A stretch of DNA of 64,000 bases from Bacteroidales bacterium (GCA_017548985.1 JAFYYW010000019.1:33006-97005), one strand, 5' to 3'. Shown: positions 1 to 9,987, numbered from the stretch's first letter. Made by a program: numbers and translations. Notes: generated from the sequence alone by a model not told the origin.

Positions 1-18
1 AGAGCCTTATCACCACGA

Positions 19-3000
19 ATGAGAGGACTGAAGTCAAATATCTGGAGATATCTCTTATGGATCATGGCAGCCGCCGTGGTCTTGTTGGTCGTTTTCCTCG
101 CGTTCCGCCCCTCACCCGCTGACACTATAAAAGCGGCGCAACGTACCGAGAAAGCCCTCGGCAAGAGAATGGCAGCGCTCGATAGTTATATTGAAAGCGC
201 TCTGGCCGAAGGAGATATCTGGATCGGGAGTTTGGGGCTTCCCGATGACATGGTCATTTACCGTTACATCGAGGACACTCTGCAGTCCTGGTGCAACCAG
301 TTCCCTGTCAGGAATGATGACATCACCGGCAAACTGGTGATACAGAGGCTCTCAAGGCCCCGGGAAAACATCTCATCCCCTCTGGCTGAGGTACGTGACG
401 AGCCCTCGTTCGTCAATTATGGGTTGAGATGGTATCTCATCAAATCCGCGTCAAGAGGGTCAGTCAAGGTTATAGCCGGCCTTGAGATCATGGACAACAT
501 GGCTGAGGAAGTCTCCAATGGAGTCAATCCGAAACTCGACCCCGGCAATGGTTATTCCATAGTCCCCCTTTCAGAGAATGGAGGCTCCCTCGTGAGTTTA
601 GGGGGAACACCTGTTTTCAAGGTCGTGTCCGAATCTATCACAGGACAGGGACCGTTCACGAGTCCCGCCCTTTTCTCAAAGCTGTTCTCCCCGACAATAT
701 ACGCGGACGGAAAGGTTTTCAACTCCCTGGGAGCGCTTCTGATCGTATCGCTGATCATTTTCCTCGGGATCTGTCTGCTATTCTCTTTGAGGAAAAGGAT
801 TTACAATGGAATCCTTTCCAAAAAAAGATATAAGGCATGGATGGCCATATACATGGTCTGCCTGGCCATACTCCTGGCCGGAGTCCTGCTATATATACAT
901 TTCGTTTTCAGGAGTGTCATCTATAACTCCAGCATCACTCTCGAGCTTTACAAACTCAATGACCTGAGCGTATACAGCCTTCTCATATATCTGACCTTGA
1001 TAGCCTTGATGGTCGCCGCTCCGCTTCTCGGAGTGATGATCGCCGCTCCTTTGAAAGATCTCACCGGCCTGAAGACTGATCCGGCATCCAGGACATCCAG
1101 GGCCATTCTGTCCATCATATTCGGAGCCTACCTTGTCACGATGGCCGGCATCCTCGGATTCAACAAGGAAAGAGACCGGATCAATGTCCTCGCCAACAGG
1201 CTGTCGATGGACAGGAATATCAGTCTGGAGCTCCAGCTTCGACTGATGGAAGACAAGATCTCGTCTGACCAGCTGATCGCCTCCCTTGCCTCGATCCCCA
1301 ACAGCAACAGCATAATCGTCAACAGGATCGTGGAGAGTTATATGGTGGGTCTCTCGCAGGACAATGACGTGATAGTCGAGTTGTTCCCCGAGAACGAGCA
1401 GAACCCCACCGCCATAGCATACTTCACCAGGATGGTGTCAGGAGGTATCCCGATCGCTGACGGAACCCGGTTCCGCTTCTGGAGGGATACTGGCGGAAAT
1501 AGTTTCTACACAGGTAATTTCGCATATTACAGCAAATCCAGTGGGGTAACCATGATGCTTCTGACCGTCTCTCCCAAGTCGAACCGGGAGGACAGGGGTT
1601 ACGCCAGGATACTGGGGTACTCCGCCCCTGGTGATGTGATCCTGCCGGCAAGATATTCCTATGCGAAATATTCCTCGGATATTCTCGTGTCCTACAAAGG
1701 CAATTACGCCTACTCCACAAGGCTTGACGATGAACGGAAAACGGAATTGCTCGGAGCGGCCGGAGGATTTCTACGGTCGGGAGGATACATCCATTTCATC
1801 AACAGCGTCTCGGACGAGGACATTATTCTTTTATCACGAGAGAAGATAGAGGATTTCTATTATTTCGTGGCCTTCCTGTTCCTGACCTTGATCTTGTATT
1901 TCTGCCTGAGCATACCAGTGGCGTTCAGGAACCGTCAGAAAGTCCGGGAGAAAAACTACTTCAAGTCCAGGTTCAACGCTTCTATGATGGTGGCGCTGGT
2001 GATGACACTTATCGCCCTGGCGACCGTAAGCGTCTTGTTCGTCTACAGGAGAAACAACGCCAATCTGAAATATTCGATGGCGGAGAAAACGAACTCCATC
2101 CAGACCCTGCTTGAGGCCAGATGCCGTTTCGCCCAAGATTACACGGATTGGAATACCCAGGAGGCGGCCGCGGCCCTCGAGGATGTCAGCAACACGATGA
2201 AATGCGACATCAGCCTGTATACGACCGGAGGCAAGGAATTCCGTTCCACCACCCCGGAAGTGTTCGAAAGCCTGTTGCTGGGCGCCAGGATAAACCAGGA
2301 CGCCTTCGAAAACATTATATACAAGAACCGCCGGTACTATATCGGGAAGGAACATATCGGTTCCGAAGAAACCTATTTCCTATACGCTCCCGTATTCAAC
2401 AGCCAGGGGAAGATGATCGCCATAATGGGGTCGCCTTACACTGATGAGAGTTTCGACTTCAAGTCGGAGGCCGTCCTTCACTCGATCACCGTCGTGATTG
2501 TCTTCCTTATTCTCCTGCTCCTTGCCAGGCTGCTTATGGAAAGGGCTGTGGAGAAGATGTTCAAGCCAATAACGGAAGTCGGGCGGAAGATGAACGAGGT
2601 AGACATCAACAACCTGGAATACATCGTATACGAGAGAGACGACGAGGTGTCCACCTTGGTCCGGGCTTATAACCTCATGGTCCATGACCTTTACAACTCC
2701 ACAAAACAGCTGACGCAAGCGGAAAGAGACAAGGCCTGGGCGACTATGGCCCGTCAAGTGGCTCATGAGATCAAGAACCCCCTGACACCTATCAAACTCC
2801 AGATACAGAGGTTGATAAGGATGAAGAGCAAAGGTGACCCGTCTTGGTCCGACAGGTTCGATGAGATCTCAAAGGAAGTCCTCAACCAGATTGATCTGTT
2901 AGCCGACACCGCCAACGAGTTCTCCACTTTCGCTAAATTGTACACCGAGGAACCGGTCGAGATAGACCTTGACAAGATGCTCAAGGAGCAAGTCGACTTG

Positions 3001-3429
3001 TTCGACAGCAGAGACAATATCAACTTCTCATATATGGGGCTCCAGGGAGCTAAGATAGTAGGACCCAAGCCTCAGCTTATCCGGGTGTTCGTCAATCTCA
3101 TAGGCAACTCCGTCCAGGCGATAGAGAACGCCCAGAACGAGATCAGGGAAAATGGAGGGGAACCCTTCATGGGTCAGATACTCGTGTCTTTGAGACTCTC
3201 CAACAAGGAAGGCTTTTACGATATCGTATTTGAGGACAATGGTCCCGGAGTCAGTGACGAGAACCGCTCGAAGCTTTTCACTCCCAACTTCACGACAAAA
3301 AGCAACGGCACAGGACTGGGATTGTCCATATGCCGTAACATAGTCGAGAAGTGCGAGGGAGAGATATTCTATTCCAAATCGTTCTCCCTCAAGGGAGCCT
3401 GCTTCACAGTCAGGTACCCGAGGAAATAA
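19..3429 (+). CDS. NtrY-like membrane sensor histidine kinase, 1136 aa
   Basis: Inner-membrane histidine kinase of a two-component system; the signal is unknown. Hydrophobic segments lie near residues 8-29, 235-258, 271-295, 312-345, 360-380, 612-635, 655-675 and 820-840, so two extracytoplasmic stretches (about 30-235 and 675-820) could sense ligands. A HAMP-like segment follows (about 840-895), then the H-box with AHEIKNPLTP (phospho-acceptor His916), the N-box around Asn1026 (NLIGNSVQAIENAQ), the DNGPGV box (Asp1073) and GTGLGLSIC (Gly1097). The HEIKNPLTPIK form is typical of NtrY kinases. At 1136 residues it is far longer than ordinary kinases. No response regulator is in view; it may lie upstream of the window. 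Only 18 bases precede the ATG, so an earlier start cannot be excluded. Confidence 0.9.
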   Translation: MRGLKSNIWRYLLWIMAAAVVLLVVFLAFRPSPADTIKAAQRTEKALGKRMAALDSYIESALAEGDIWIGSLGLPDDMVIYRYIEDTLQSWCNQFPVRNDDITGKLVIQRLSRPRENISSPLAEVRDEPSFVNYGLRWYLIKSASRGSVKVIAGLEIMDNMAEEVSNGVNPKLDPGNGYSIVPLSENGGSLVSLGGTPVFKVVSESITGQGPFTSPALFSKLFSPTIYADGKVFNSLGALLIVSLIIFLGICLLFSLRKRIYNGILSKKRYKAWMAIYMVCLAILLAGVLLYIHFVFRSVIYNSSITLELYKLNDLSVYSLLIYLTLIALMVAAPLLGVMIAAPLKDLTGLKTDPASRTSRAILSIIFGAYLVTMAGILGFNKERDRINVLANRLSMDRNISLELQLRLMEDKISSDQLIASLASIPNSNSIIVNRIVESYMVGLSQDNDVIVELFPENEQNPTAIAYFTRMVSGGIPIADGTRFRFWRDTGGNSFYTGNFAYYSKSSGVTMMLLTVSPKSNREDRGYARILGYSAPGDVILPARYSYAKYSSDILVSYKGNYAYSTRLDDERKTELLGAAGGFLRSGGYIHFINSVSDEDIILLSREKIEDFYYFVAFLFLTLILYFCLSIPVAFRNRQKVREKNYFKSRFNASMMVALVMTLIALATVSVLFVYRRNNANLKYSMAEKTNSIQTLLEARCRFAQDYTDWNTQEAAAALEDVSNTMKCDISLYTTGGKEFRSTTPEVFESLLLGARINQDAFENIIYKNRRYYIGKEHIGSEETYFLYAPVFNSQGKMIAIMGSPYTDESFDFKSEAVLHSITVVIVFLILLLLARLLMERAVEKMFKPITEVGRKMNEVDINNLEYIVYERDDEVSTLVRAYNLMVHDLYNSTKQLTQAERDKAWATMARQVAHEIKNPLTPIKLQIQRLIRMKSKGDPSWSDRFDEISKEVLNQIDLLADTANEFSTFAKLYTEEPVEIDLDKMLKEQVDLFDSRDNINFSYMGLQGAKIVGPKPQLIRVFVNLIGNSVQAIENAQNEIRENGGEPFMGQILVSLRLSNKEGFYDIVFEDNGPGVSDENRSKLFTPNFTTKSNGTGLGLSICRNIVEKCEGEIFYSKSFSLKGACFTVRYPRK

Positions 3430-3436
3430 CACCCTC

Positions 3437-3973
3437 TCAAATCTCTGTGGTGAATTCCTCCATGCTCTTCCGGATAAAATGTCTTTCTGAAGGAGCGGCG
3501 GTGGCGGAGGGATATCCGATAGCGAACAGAGCTGATAACTCGTAACCATCCGTTTCCGGGAACAGTTCTTTCACCTTGACGGGGTCGAAAGAACCGACCC
3601 AGGTGCATCCGAGATCCGCGTCGGCCGCGGCCAGGATGATATGCGTTCCGACGATAGTGGCGTCAATCTCCGCCCAATTCTTTCCGTCACAAGACCTTGT
3701 CCAGCCCTCGGACTCCTTATAGCCGACAACGAGGACTACAGGGGCGTTGAACATGGTGTGGACAGTACGGATACGGGCGAGAGCTTCCTCACTGGTAAGC
3801 GCCCACACATGGACAGGCTGCTGGTTCTTGGCGCTTGGGGCCAAACGGGCGGCCTCAAGAACCTTGGCCAACTCAGGCGATGTGACAGGGCGATGGCTGA
3901 ACTCCCTGCAGGAGAAACGCTTCCCAGCGAGTTCAACAAACTCGCCGGCGACTTTATTCATTCCTTGTTTCAT
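3437..3973 (-). CDS. Nitroreductase family protein
   Basis: Small FMN-dependent oxidoreductase of the nitroreductase fold, 178 residues, of the short type that usually dimerises. Visible family marks are the N-terminal RFSCREF segment that contacts the FMN phosphate, APSAKNQQP, and a C-terminal FAIGYP segment. No signal peptide, so it is cytoplasmic. The physiological substrate cannot be told from sequence. It is convergent with the sensor kinase gene, with only seven bases between the stop codons, and divergent from the nuclease-like gene at 4061. Confidence 0.85.
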   Translation of the reverse strand: MKQGMNKVAGEFVELAGKRFSCREFSHRPVTSPELAKVLEAARLAPSAKNQQPVHVWALTSEEALARIRTVHTMFNAPVVLVVGYKESEGWTRSCDGKNWAEIDATIVGTHIILAAADADLGCTWVGSFDPVKVKELFPETDGYELSALFAIGYPSATAAPSERHFIRKSMEEFTTEI

Positions 3974-4060
3974 AATCCGATAAAACTTCGGTACAAGATA
4001 GTCATGATTTATGAAAAATAAAAGCTACCTTTATATCACATATAATTATGACACACAGAC

Positions 4061-5026
4061 ATGAGACACATCAGACTGACCACATTACTCACTTGCGCCA
4101 TTCTCGCCGCCATACTCTGCTCTTGCGGCAATAAACCAGCTCCCGCACGTCTCCTTTATTGGAACATCCAGAACGGGATGTGGGATGGACAGAATGACAA
4201 TTACGACCGGTTTGTTGACTTTGTGAAAGCCCAGGATCCAGACATCTGCGTATGGTGCGAGGCCCAGTCGATCTGGCTCACAGACTCCGACCAGGCCATG
4301 CCGAAGGAGGACAGGTACCTTGTGGAAGGCTGGGGGGAGCTCGCGGCCCGCTATGGGCACAAGTATTGGGGCATCGGCGGATGGAGAGATAATTATCCTC
4401 AGGTTATAACCTCCAAATATCCAATCACTTATATTGACAAGATAACCGGAGAGGAACCAGATCGCATAGTTGCCCACGGGGCAGGATGGGCAACCGTTGA
4501 GATTAATGGGAAGACCCTCAACATCGTGACCCTCCACACTTGGCCACAAGCGTACGCCCCTGGAGTTGAGGACCGTGAGGCGTCGATTATTGATCACGGC
4601 GGTGACAAATACAGGGCCATGGAGATGGAATATATTTGCGAGCACACCATCGGCACAGTCCCTGACGCGAAGGACCAGCTATGGATGATGATGGGAGACT
4701 TCAACTCACGCTCCAGGGTCGACAACACAACCTACGGGTACCCTGACGATGACCCCAGACTGCTGGTACATGATTATATTCTCGGAAACACCCCTTACAT
4801 AGATGTCATAAAGGAGAAGTACCCGGACGAGTTCAAGCCTACCGTAGGAAGCAAGTCCGCCCGTATTGACTACGTCTATTGCACCAAACCTCTGTATGAC
4901 ATGATCACTTCGGCCGATGTGGTTTGGGATGAGTACACCACCCCTATCCGGGATCCCCAGAAACTCTCGAACTTCTGGAGGCCGTCAGACCATCTGCCCA
5001 TTATGATTGATTTTGATCTAAGATAA
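4061..5026 (+). CDS. Endonuclease/exonuclease/phosphatase family lipoprotein
   Basis: Predicted secreted metal-dependent phosphodiesterase of the EEP superfamily (DNase I-like fold), 321 residues. The N terminus is a lipoprotein-type signal with a Cys near residue 22 (ILCSC). Fold motifs appear in order: LLYWNIQNG (metal-site Asn), VWCEAQ (Glu), VTLHTWPQ, MMGDFNSRS (Asp and Asn) and a C-terminal SDHLPIM (Asp-His pair). Substrate could be nucleic acid, a phospholipid head group or a sugar phosphate. The next gene starts 10 bases on and encodes another secreted phosphoesterase, so the two probably form a phosphate or nucleotide scavenging pair (inference). Confidence 0.85.
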   Translation: MRHIRLTTLLTCAILAAILCSCGNKPAPARLLYWNIQNGMWDGQNDNYDRFVDFVKAQDPDICVWCEAQSIWLTDSDQAMPKEDRYLVEGWGELAARYGHKYWGIGGWRDNYPQVITSKYPITYIDKITGEEPDRIVAHGAGWATVEINGKTLNIVTLHTWPQAYAPGVEDREASIIDHGGDKYRAMEMEYICEHTIGTVPDAKDQLWMMMGDFNSRSRVDNTTYGYPDDDPRLLVHDYILGNTPYIDVIKEKYPDEFKPTVGSKSARIDYVYCTKPLYDMITSADVVWDEYTTPIRDPQKLSNFWRPSDHLPIMIDFDLR

Positions 5027-5036
5027 CATATTCATT

Positions 5037-5960
5037 ATGAAGAGATTCCTTATTGTGCTCGCAGCTGTGTGCTGCATAGCCTCTATTGACGCTCAAGGCG
5101 CCAAGAAGAAAGCCAAACATGTGGTGATGATCGGAATAGACGGATGGGCCTCGGAGGCGGTCAGAATGGCACCGGCTGCTGACCTTCCTAACATACATTA
5201 CCTGATGGAGAACGGCAGTTGGACCCTGGCGAAGCGGTCAGTGATGCCCTCGGCTTCCGCGATCAACTGGACTTCATTATTCAATGGGCTTCCCACGGAG
5301 ATGCACGGGTTCGACAAATGGAACTCCACCAGCGGCACCATCCCCTCCACTTCTGACAATGGGAACGGCATCCCTCCCACTATATTCACCATCCTGCGCC
5401 AGCAGAGGCCGTCAGCGGAGATAGGATGCGTCTACGACTGGGACTGCATCGGCATCCTGGCGGACTCTCTAGCGTTGGATTACAACTATTTCATCAAGAC
5501 TTACAGAGGTAAGGAGACCCTCATCCCTACCGAGGAATACACGAAACTGGCTATAAACTACATCAAAGAGAAGAAGCCGGTTTTCTTCACGTTCTATTAT
5601 GGGGTCCAGGACAATGTGGGCCACCAGTACGGTTGGTGCGGCCCCGAATATATGGAATGCCAGAAAGACATCGACAAGGGTATCGGGATGATTATCCAGG
5701 CCATAAAGGATGCCGGAATATTCGATGACACAGTCATCATAGTGACATCAGACCACGGTGGCAAGGACAAGGGCCACGGCGGTTTCACCTTGTTGGAGAT
5801 GGAGACCCCGTTCATCGTCTACGGCAAAAAGGTCAAGAAAGGCTTTGAGTTCCCCCAGCCGATGATGCAGTACGACACGGCGGCGACTATAGCCTATATT
5901 CTTGGACTGGACATCCCCGATGACTGGAGGGGGAAGCCCATGAAGCAGATATTCAAGTAG
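5037..5960 (+). CDS. Alkaline phosphatase-superfamily phosphodiesterase (NPP-like)
   Basis: Secreted type I phosphodiesterase/nucleotide pyrophosphatase-like protein, 307 residues. A signal peptide ends near SIDAQG. The metal and nucleophile motifs of the superfamily are present: VMIGIDGW (first metal-binding Asp), SAINWTSLFNG (Ser/Thr nucleophile region), GVQDNVGHQYG (Asp and His) and TSDHGGKDKGHGG (Asp-His plus a later His). It is shorter than eukaryotic NPP enzymes, as bacterial members often are. It probably shares a transcript with the EEP lipoprotein 10 bases upstream and converges on the SH3-domain gene. Confidence 0.87.
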   Translation: MKRFLIVLAAVCCIASIDAQGAKKKAKHVVMIGIDGWASEAVRMAPAADLPNIHYLMENGSWTLAKRSVMPSASAINWTSLFNGLPTEMHGFDKWNSTSGTIPSTSDNGNGIPPTIFTILRQQRPSAEIGCVYDWDCIGILADSLALDYNYFIKTYRGKETLIPTEEYTKLAINYIKEKKPVFFTFYYGVQDNVGHQYGWCGPEYMECQKDIDKGIGMIIQAIKDAGIFDDTVIIVTSDHGGKDKGHGGFTLLEMETPFIVYGKKVKKGFEFPQPMMQYDTAATIAYILGLDIPDDWRGKPMKQIFK

Positions 5961-5968
5961 TTCCGGAA

Positions 5969-7018
5969 CTACGGGCAAGTGGTGACAGGGTTGGCGCAGA
6001 GCCACTCAGAGGAAATCCAACCTGTCATCTTTCCCCATTTTACTTTGACCCAGGAAGCGTCCGAATTCATGTCGACAGGATTGACCAGCGCTTCCGATTG
6101 GTCTATTGTGCCCACGACCTTGGAATCCTCGGATGGGGACTCGCGGAGAGCAAGTTTCTCCCCGCCATAGTTGCGGAGTCCGATTCCCAGCACGGAATAA
6201 TGTATCCACGCCTCGCCGCCTTCCTCCACAAGCTCTATGTCATCATTCTCAACCGTCGTGACACATTCGGCGAGGATCCTCCACCACCCGCCGGTAGGCT
6301 GGTAGACGTCAAGCATATAGTCCCCGTCAGGACTTAACTGGCGTATCAACGAGCCATTAGGTGCCGTGCGGATATTGGTCGGACTGCTGTCCACTATAAA
6401 ACACGCGACCGCAGGAACGGTCTGGATTTCCAGCTCGAAATCCCCGTCGCCATTATAGCGCATATAGGCTGGTTCATCAAGATGATAAACGTGAGCCTCT
6501 ATGTCTTTCCCGGTCTGGGGTAAGAGGAAACTCATGAACGGCACAGCCCAATCGAAGAAACTAATCTCCAGATCCGGCTCCATCATTCCTGTGTCGGGGT
6601 TGTAGTTGTAGAACATGAGCAAGGCCTCTTCATTCTCATATACATTCAACATATTGACAGCCACCAGTTTCCGCCCGTCCTTTCGATTCCAGTAACACAT
6701 CTCCATCCTGGCGGTTCCATCGCTGACGAATTGGAGACCGCAATACCCGTTCTGGCGGTCGAGGATGAACTCGTCCACATCCTCGTTTACCCGGCCGGGA
6801 TTCTCCAGCTGGGCTTTCAGCTCGTCCGTCATGACATTACCTTGGTATGCGGAGGCAAAGGCGTGGGCGAATTCCGCTATTCCCACCTTTCCCTTGACCT
6901 GAGGGACCTCTATGGCTTTTTCATGCCATCGCAAATTGATCTGGGGTATTTTCAATTCCTGGGCGTTAGCGGCCAATGATCCGATAAGAATGGCAGCCAC
7001 GATGATAAGTTTCTTCAT
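5969..7018 (-). CDS. Secreted SH3-like domain protein
   Basis: Exported protein of 349 residues with unknown role. The start chosen is the ATG that begins MKKLIIVAA, giving a clean signal peptide ending at ANAQ; an upstream ATG would add nine residues and lies closer to the promoter element. The middle part is not recognised. The C-terminal third looks like one or two bacterial SH3 modules: an IRTAPNGSLIRQL segment, and later LALRESPSEDSKVVGTIDQ ending in WGKMTGWISSEWL. Such modules often bind cell-wall peptides or other ligands. A TAnnTTTG promoter sits just upstream. Confidence 0.75.
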   Translation of the reverse strand: MKKLIIVAAILIGSLAANAQELKIPQINLRWHEKAIEVPQVKGKVGIAEFAHAFASAYQGNVMTDELKAQLENPGRVNEDVDEFILDRQNGYCGLQFVSDGTARMEMCYWNRKDGRKLVAVNMLNVYENEEALLMFYNYNPDTGMMEPDLEISFFDWAVPFMSFLLPQTGKDIEAHVYHLDEPAYMRYNGDGDFELEIQTVPAVACFIVDSSPTNIRTAPNGSLIRQLSPDGDYMLDVYQPTGGWWRILAECVTTVENDDIELVEEGGEAWIHYSVLGIGLRNYGGEKLALRESPSEDSKVVGTIDQSEALVNPVDMNSDASWVKVKWGKMTGWISSEWLCANPVTTCP

Positions 7019-7042
7019 GATTGGTCTTATTATGTTATAGGA

Positions 7043-7074
7043 CAAATATAAAAAAAGAAATGGTTATCGGTCAA
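7043..7074 (-). promoter_or_regulatory. Promoter of the SH3-like gene
   Basis: Read on the minus strand: a TTG (-33 type) at 7072-7074, a gap of 21 bases, then TATATTTG at 7043-7050, an exact TAnnTTTG match. The ATG of the gene is 24 bases downstream, leaving a short leader. Confidence 0.7.
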
Positions 7075-8101
7075 GTGTCAGCTCGCAAAACCTTTCGCCA
7101 GCCCTCCGTAGATTCTCCCTGGCCACTTCCGGTTTAACGGCTTCAAAGGATGGGACATCATCCGGTGTCACTTGTAACAAGCCGGCGAAACCTGCCGCGC
7201 GAAGGGCCTCGCGATCACTGATCCTGCCGGAGATGAGATATACCGGGACTCCCCCGCTCCTTCTCAGCACTCCCATCGGAACCTTTCCTGATAGGGTCTG
7301 ATGGTCGGACGATCCTTCTCCTGTGATAATATAATCAGCGTCAAGTATTTCCTTATCAAATCCCGTAATATTCAACACTTCGTCTATTCCGGAGGCCAAT
7401 TCAGCTCCAAGGCAAGCGTGAAGAGCACCGCTGAGACCGCCGGCGGCTCCGGCAAACCTGAGATTCGTGACATCAATGCCAGTCTGGGAAAGGATCCGCG
7501 AAGCCTGGATCAACATACGTTGTTCCAGAATCTCAACCATCTCCGGATCAGCTCCTTTCTGGGGAGCGAATACTCTCGCCGCCCCATCCGGCCCTGAAAA
7601 AGGATTGTCAACATCACAGAAAACACGTATCCTCACTCCTGAGGCCAGGTCTCGCAGACCGGGAACCGTCATCATCCCTTCCCCACCATCACAGGTCGCC
7701 GATCCCCCCAATCCGATTATCAGCTCGTCACATCCGGCAAGGATAGCTGCCCGGATCAGTTCCCCAACACCTTTGCTGGTGGCCGAAAGAGGGTTTCTCT
7801 TATCTGGTGGAACCAGATGAAGCCCACAGGCCGAAGCCACGTCCATGATCGCCATCTTTCCTGATTTCCCGAATCGGGCTTGCAGTATCCCGCCCATCGG
7901 GCCTGTGACCGGGACATCGACCATATCTCCATTTAATCTTTCTGTCAGGATGTCAGCCATCCCCTCTCCCCCATCCGAGAGAGGAACGCGAGACACCGTG
8001 GCCTCTGGACAGGAAAAGGCGATCCCGGAAGCGATGGCCGATGCCACCTCCCCGGCGCTCAAACACTCTTTGAAAGAATCTGACGCGACTAAAATTTTCA
8101 T
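7064..8101 (-). CDS. Glycerate kinase (GarK/GlxK family)
   Basis: Phosphorylates D-glycerate, in this family usually to 2-phosphoglycerate, feeding glycolysis. The 345-residue protein begins MKILVASDSFKECLSA, the family's standard N terminus, followed by PLSDGGEGM, LGGSATCDGGEGM (Gly-rich substrate region) and ITGEGSSDHQTLSGK near the C terminus. Cytoplasmic, and shorter than the usual 370-380 residues, although all recognised blocks are present. It is divergent from the GH32 gene. A 2-hydroxyacid dehydrogenase that could make glycerate lies 51 kb away, so a link is only speculative. Confidence 0.92.
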   Translation of the reverse strand: MKILVASDSFKECLSAGEVASAIASGIAFSCPEATVSRVPLSDGGEGMADILTERLNGDMVDVPVTGPMGGILQARFGKSGKMAIMDVASACGLHLVPPDKRNPLSATSKGVGELIRAAILAGCDELIIGLGGSATCDGGEGMMTVPGLRDLASGVRIRVFCDVDNPFSGPDGAARVFAPQKGADPEMVEILEQRMLIQASRILSQTGIDVTNLRFAGAAGGLSGALHACLGAELASGIDEVLNITGFDKEILDADYIITGEGSSDHQTLSGKVPMGVLRRSGGVPVYLISGRISDREALRAAGFAGLLQVTPDDVPSFEAVKPEVARENLRRAGERFCELTLDR

Positions 8102-8115
8102 AATCAGGGGTAAGG

Positions 8116-8123
8116 CAAATATA
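8116..8123 (-). promoter_or_regulatory. -7 element of the glycerate kinase gene
   Basis: TATATTTG on the minus strand, an exact TAnnTTTG match 14 bases before the ATG. No convincing TTG is found at the usual distance. Confidence 0.5.
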
Positions 8124-8161
8124 TCAATTATTCAGTTATCTTCGCGTATAAAGCTATCCTT

Positions 8162-9889
8162 ATGAGACGATTCCTGGCTATCTTGGTTTTTATAGGGCTG
8201 TCATTCATGGTCTCGGCCCAAACAGTAGAAGTTAAGCATCTTTCCGAACGCAGGACCCTGGCGAGGACTGACGGCGGGAGCGGAGTCCTTCTCCTCCCGG
8301 TTCAGGAGAACGCTCCGGAGGCCTCCATAAAAGTGCTGGCCGACACCAAACTGTGGCAAACGATCAACGTGCGCCTGGCCATCGACAAGGTGGATTATTT
8401 CGCGCCTTTGGAACTTGACCAGTGGCAGGGCAAGAGTGTTCTTCTGGATGTCACAAGCGCACGGCGGGACAGGAGAGGAGACATTTGCTGGGAAATGATA
8501 AGACATGCCGGCGCATTCGATCCTCCGGCACCTGAACCTTACCGTCCTTCATATCATTTCTCGCCCTCTTTCGGCTGGATGAATGATCCGAACGGCATGG
8601 TCTACAAGGATGGTCTGTGGCATCTTTTCTTCCAGTACAATCCTTACGGAAACATCTGGGGGAATATGACTTGGGGGCACGCCGTCTCACGTGACCTCAT
8701 CCATTGGGAGCAATGGGACAACGCTATTCTCCCAAACGAGCTTGGATCAGTATTCAGCGGAAGCGCCGTGGTGGACGAGAATAACACAGCCGGTTTCGGG
8801 AAGGGCGCGATCGTGGCGATGTACACCTCCGCCGGAACTACTCAGACCCAGAGCATAGCATGGAGCACAGACGGCGGGAAGTCTTTCAGTATCTACGGGA
8901 ATAATCCGGTGATCGTCGCTGACATCCCCGACTTCAGAGATCCTAAATTATTCTGGGACAATGGTTCCAGGCAATGGAAGGTGGTTCTCGCGGCTGGTCA
9001 GGAGGTTCAATTCTGGGCTTCAGACAACCTGCGGGACTGGAAATACGAGAGTTCCTTCGGAAAAGGTTTCGGCTGCCATGATGGAGTCTGGGAATGCCCC
9101 GACTTCTTCGAACTTGACGGCAAATGGATTCTTATCGTGAATATCAACCCGGGAGGTCCGTTCGGAGGAAGCGCGACGCAGTATTTTGTCGGGGAATATG
9201 ACGGGAACCGCTTCAAATGCGACAATGCTCCCGGGACAACCAGATGGATGGATTACGGGAAAGACCATTACGCCACTGTCACCTGGAGTGGGGCGCCGGA
9301 CGGCAGAAGGGTGGCGATAGCCTGGATGAGCAACTGGCAATATGCCAACGTGGCCCCCACAAAAGGCTTCCGTAGCGCCAATTCCGTTCCGAGAGACCTC
9401 AAGCTTGTCTCCAGGCCTGACGGTCCGGTCCTCGTGAGTTCTCCTTCTCCGGAGGTTGAGGCCTTGAGAGGTAAAGCCCGTGTCGCTCGGCTGGGGAGTA
9501 AGCCGATCAAGTTATTCCAAGAGCCAAGAGGCGCCTATGAGATTGTCTTACAGTTTGTTCCTCCTAAAAAGGGACTTGTCTCCCTCGCTTTGTCCAATGA
9601 TCTTGGAGAAAACGTTCTGATGAGTTATGACCCTACAGCGAAGACTTTCTCGATGGACCGGAAGGTTTCCGGGAATGTGGCGTTCAGCGAGGACTTCCCT
9701 TCCGTGACTGTCGCCCCGACTCTCCCCGGGAAGCAGGTATCCATCCGCCTCCTGGTGGACAACTCCAGTATTGAGATTTTTGGGGACGACTTCTGCATGA
9801 CCAACCTCGTGTTTCCGTCCACCCCGTTCAACACCATCACCGCCACCGGAGCCAAAGTCCAAGCCACTATCTATCCCCTGAATCCCTAG
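8162..9889 (+). CDS. Secreted glycoside hydrolase family 32 (levanase/fructosidase type)
   Basis: Hydrolyses beta-fructosides such as levan, inulin or sucrose; exact linkage is not predictable. The 575-residue protein has a signal peptide ending at VSAQ and an N-terminal sandwich domain (about 20-115, DUF4980-like). The five-bladed propeller carries WMNDPNG (nucleophile Asp142), FRDP (Asp260) and ECPD (acid/base Glu311), all intact. A C-terminal beta-sandwich runs from about 440, with the family's SIEIFGD segment. There is no SusC/SusD pair or fructokinase nearby, so it is an orphan rather than part of a visible utilisation locus. A near-match promoter element, TATCTTCG, lies at 8137-8144. 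Confidence 0.93.
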   Translation: MRRFLAILVFIGLSFMVSAQTVEVKHLSERRTLARTDGGSGVLLLPVQENAPEASIKVLADTKLWQTINVRLAIDKVDYFAPLELDQWQGKSVLLDVTSARRDRRGDICWEMIRHAGAFDPPAPEPYRPSYHFSPSFGWMNDPNGMVYKDGLWHLFFQYNPYGNIWGNMTWGHAVSRDLIHWEQWDNAILPNELGSVFSGSAVVDENNTAGFGKGAIVAMYTSAGTTQTQSIAWSTDGGKSFSIYGNNPVIVADIPDFRDPKLFWDNGSRQWKVVLAAGQEVQFWASDNLRDWKYESSFGKGFGCHDGVWECPDFFELDGKWILIVNINPGGPFGGSATQYFVGEYDGNRFKCDNAPGTTRWMDYGKDHYATVTWSGAPDGRRVAIAWMSNWQYANVAPTKGFRSANSVPRDLKLVSRPDGPVLVSSPSPEVEALRGKARVARLGSKPIKLFQEPRGAYEIVLQFVPPKKGLVSLALSNDLGENVLMSYDPTAKTFSMDRKVSGNVAFSEDFPSVTVAPTLPGKQVSIRLLVDNSSIEIFGDDFCMTNLVFPSTPFNTITATGAKVQATIYPLNP

Positions 9890-9987
9890 TCCCCTGGTTC
9901 CCGGCCCTATTCGGGCAAGGTCGGAGCGAAGCGACCAGAGGGAGTTTGAGGGATACTTCCCTCAATGAATAACAGGCCCTTCAGGGG

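Noticed and set aside
8162..9889. GH32 gene as part of a polysaccharide utilisation locus
   Set aside because: No SusC, SusD, regulator or fructokinase gene is adjacent.
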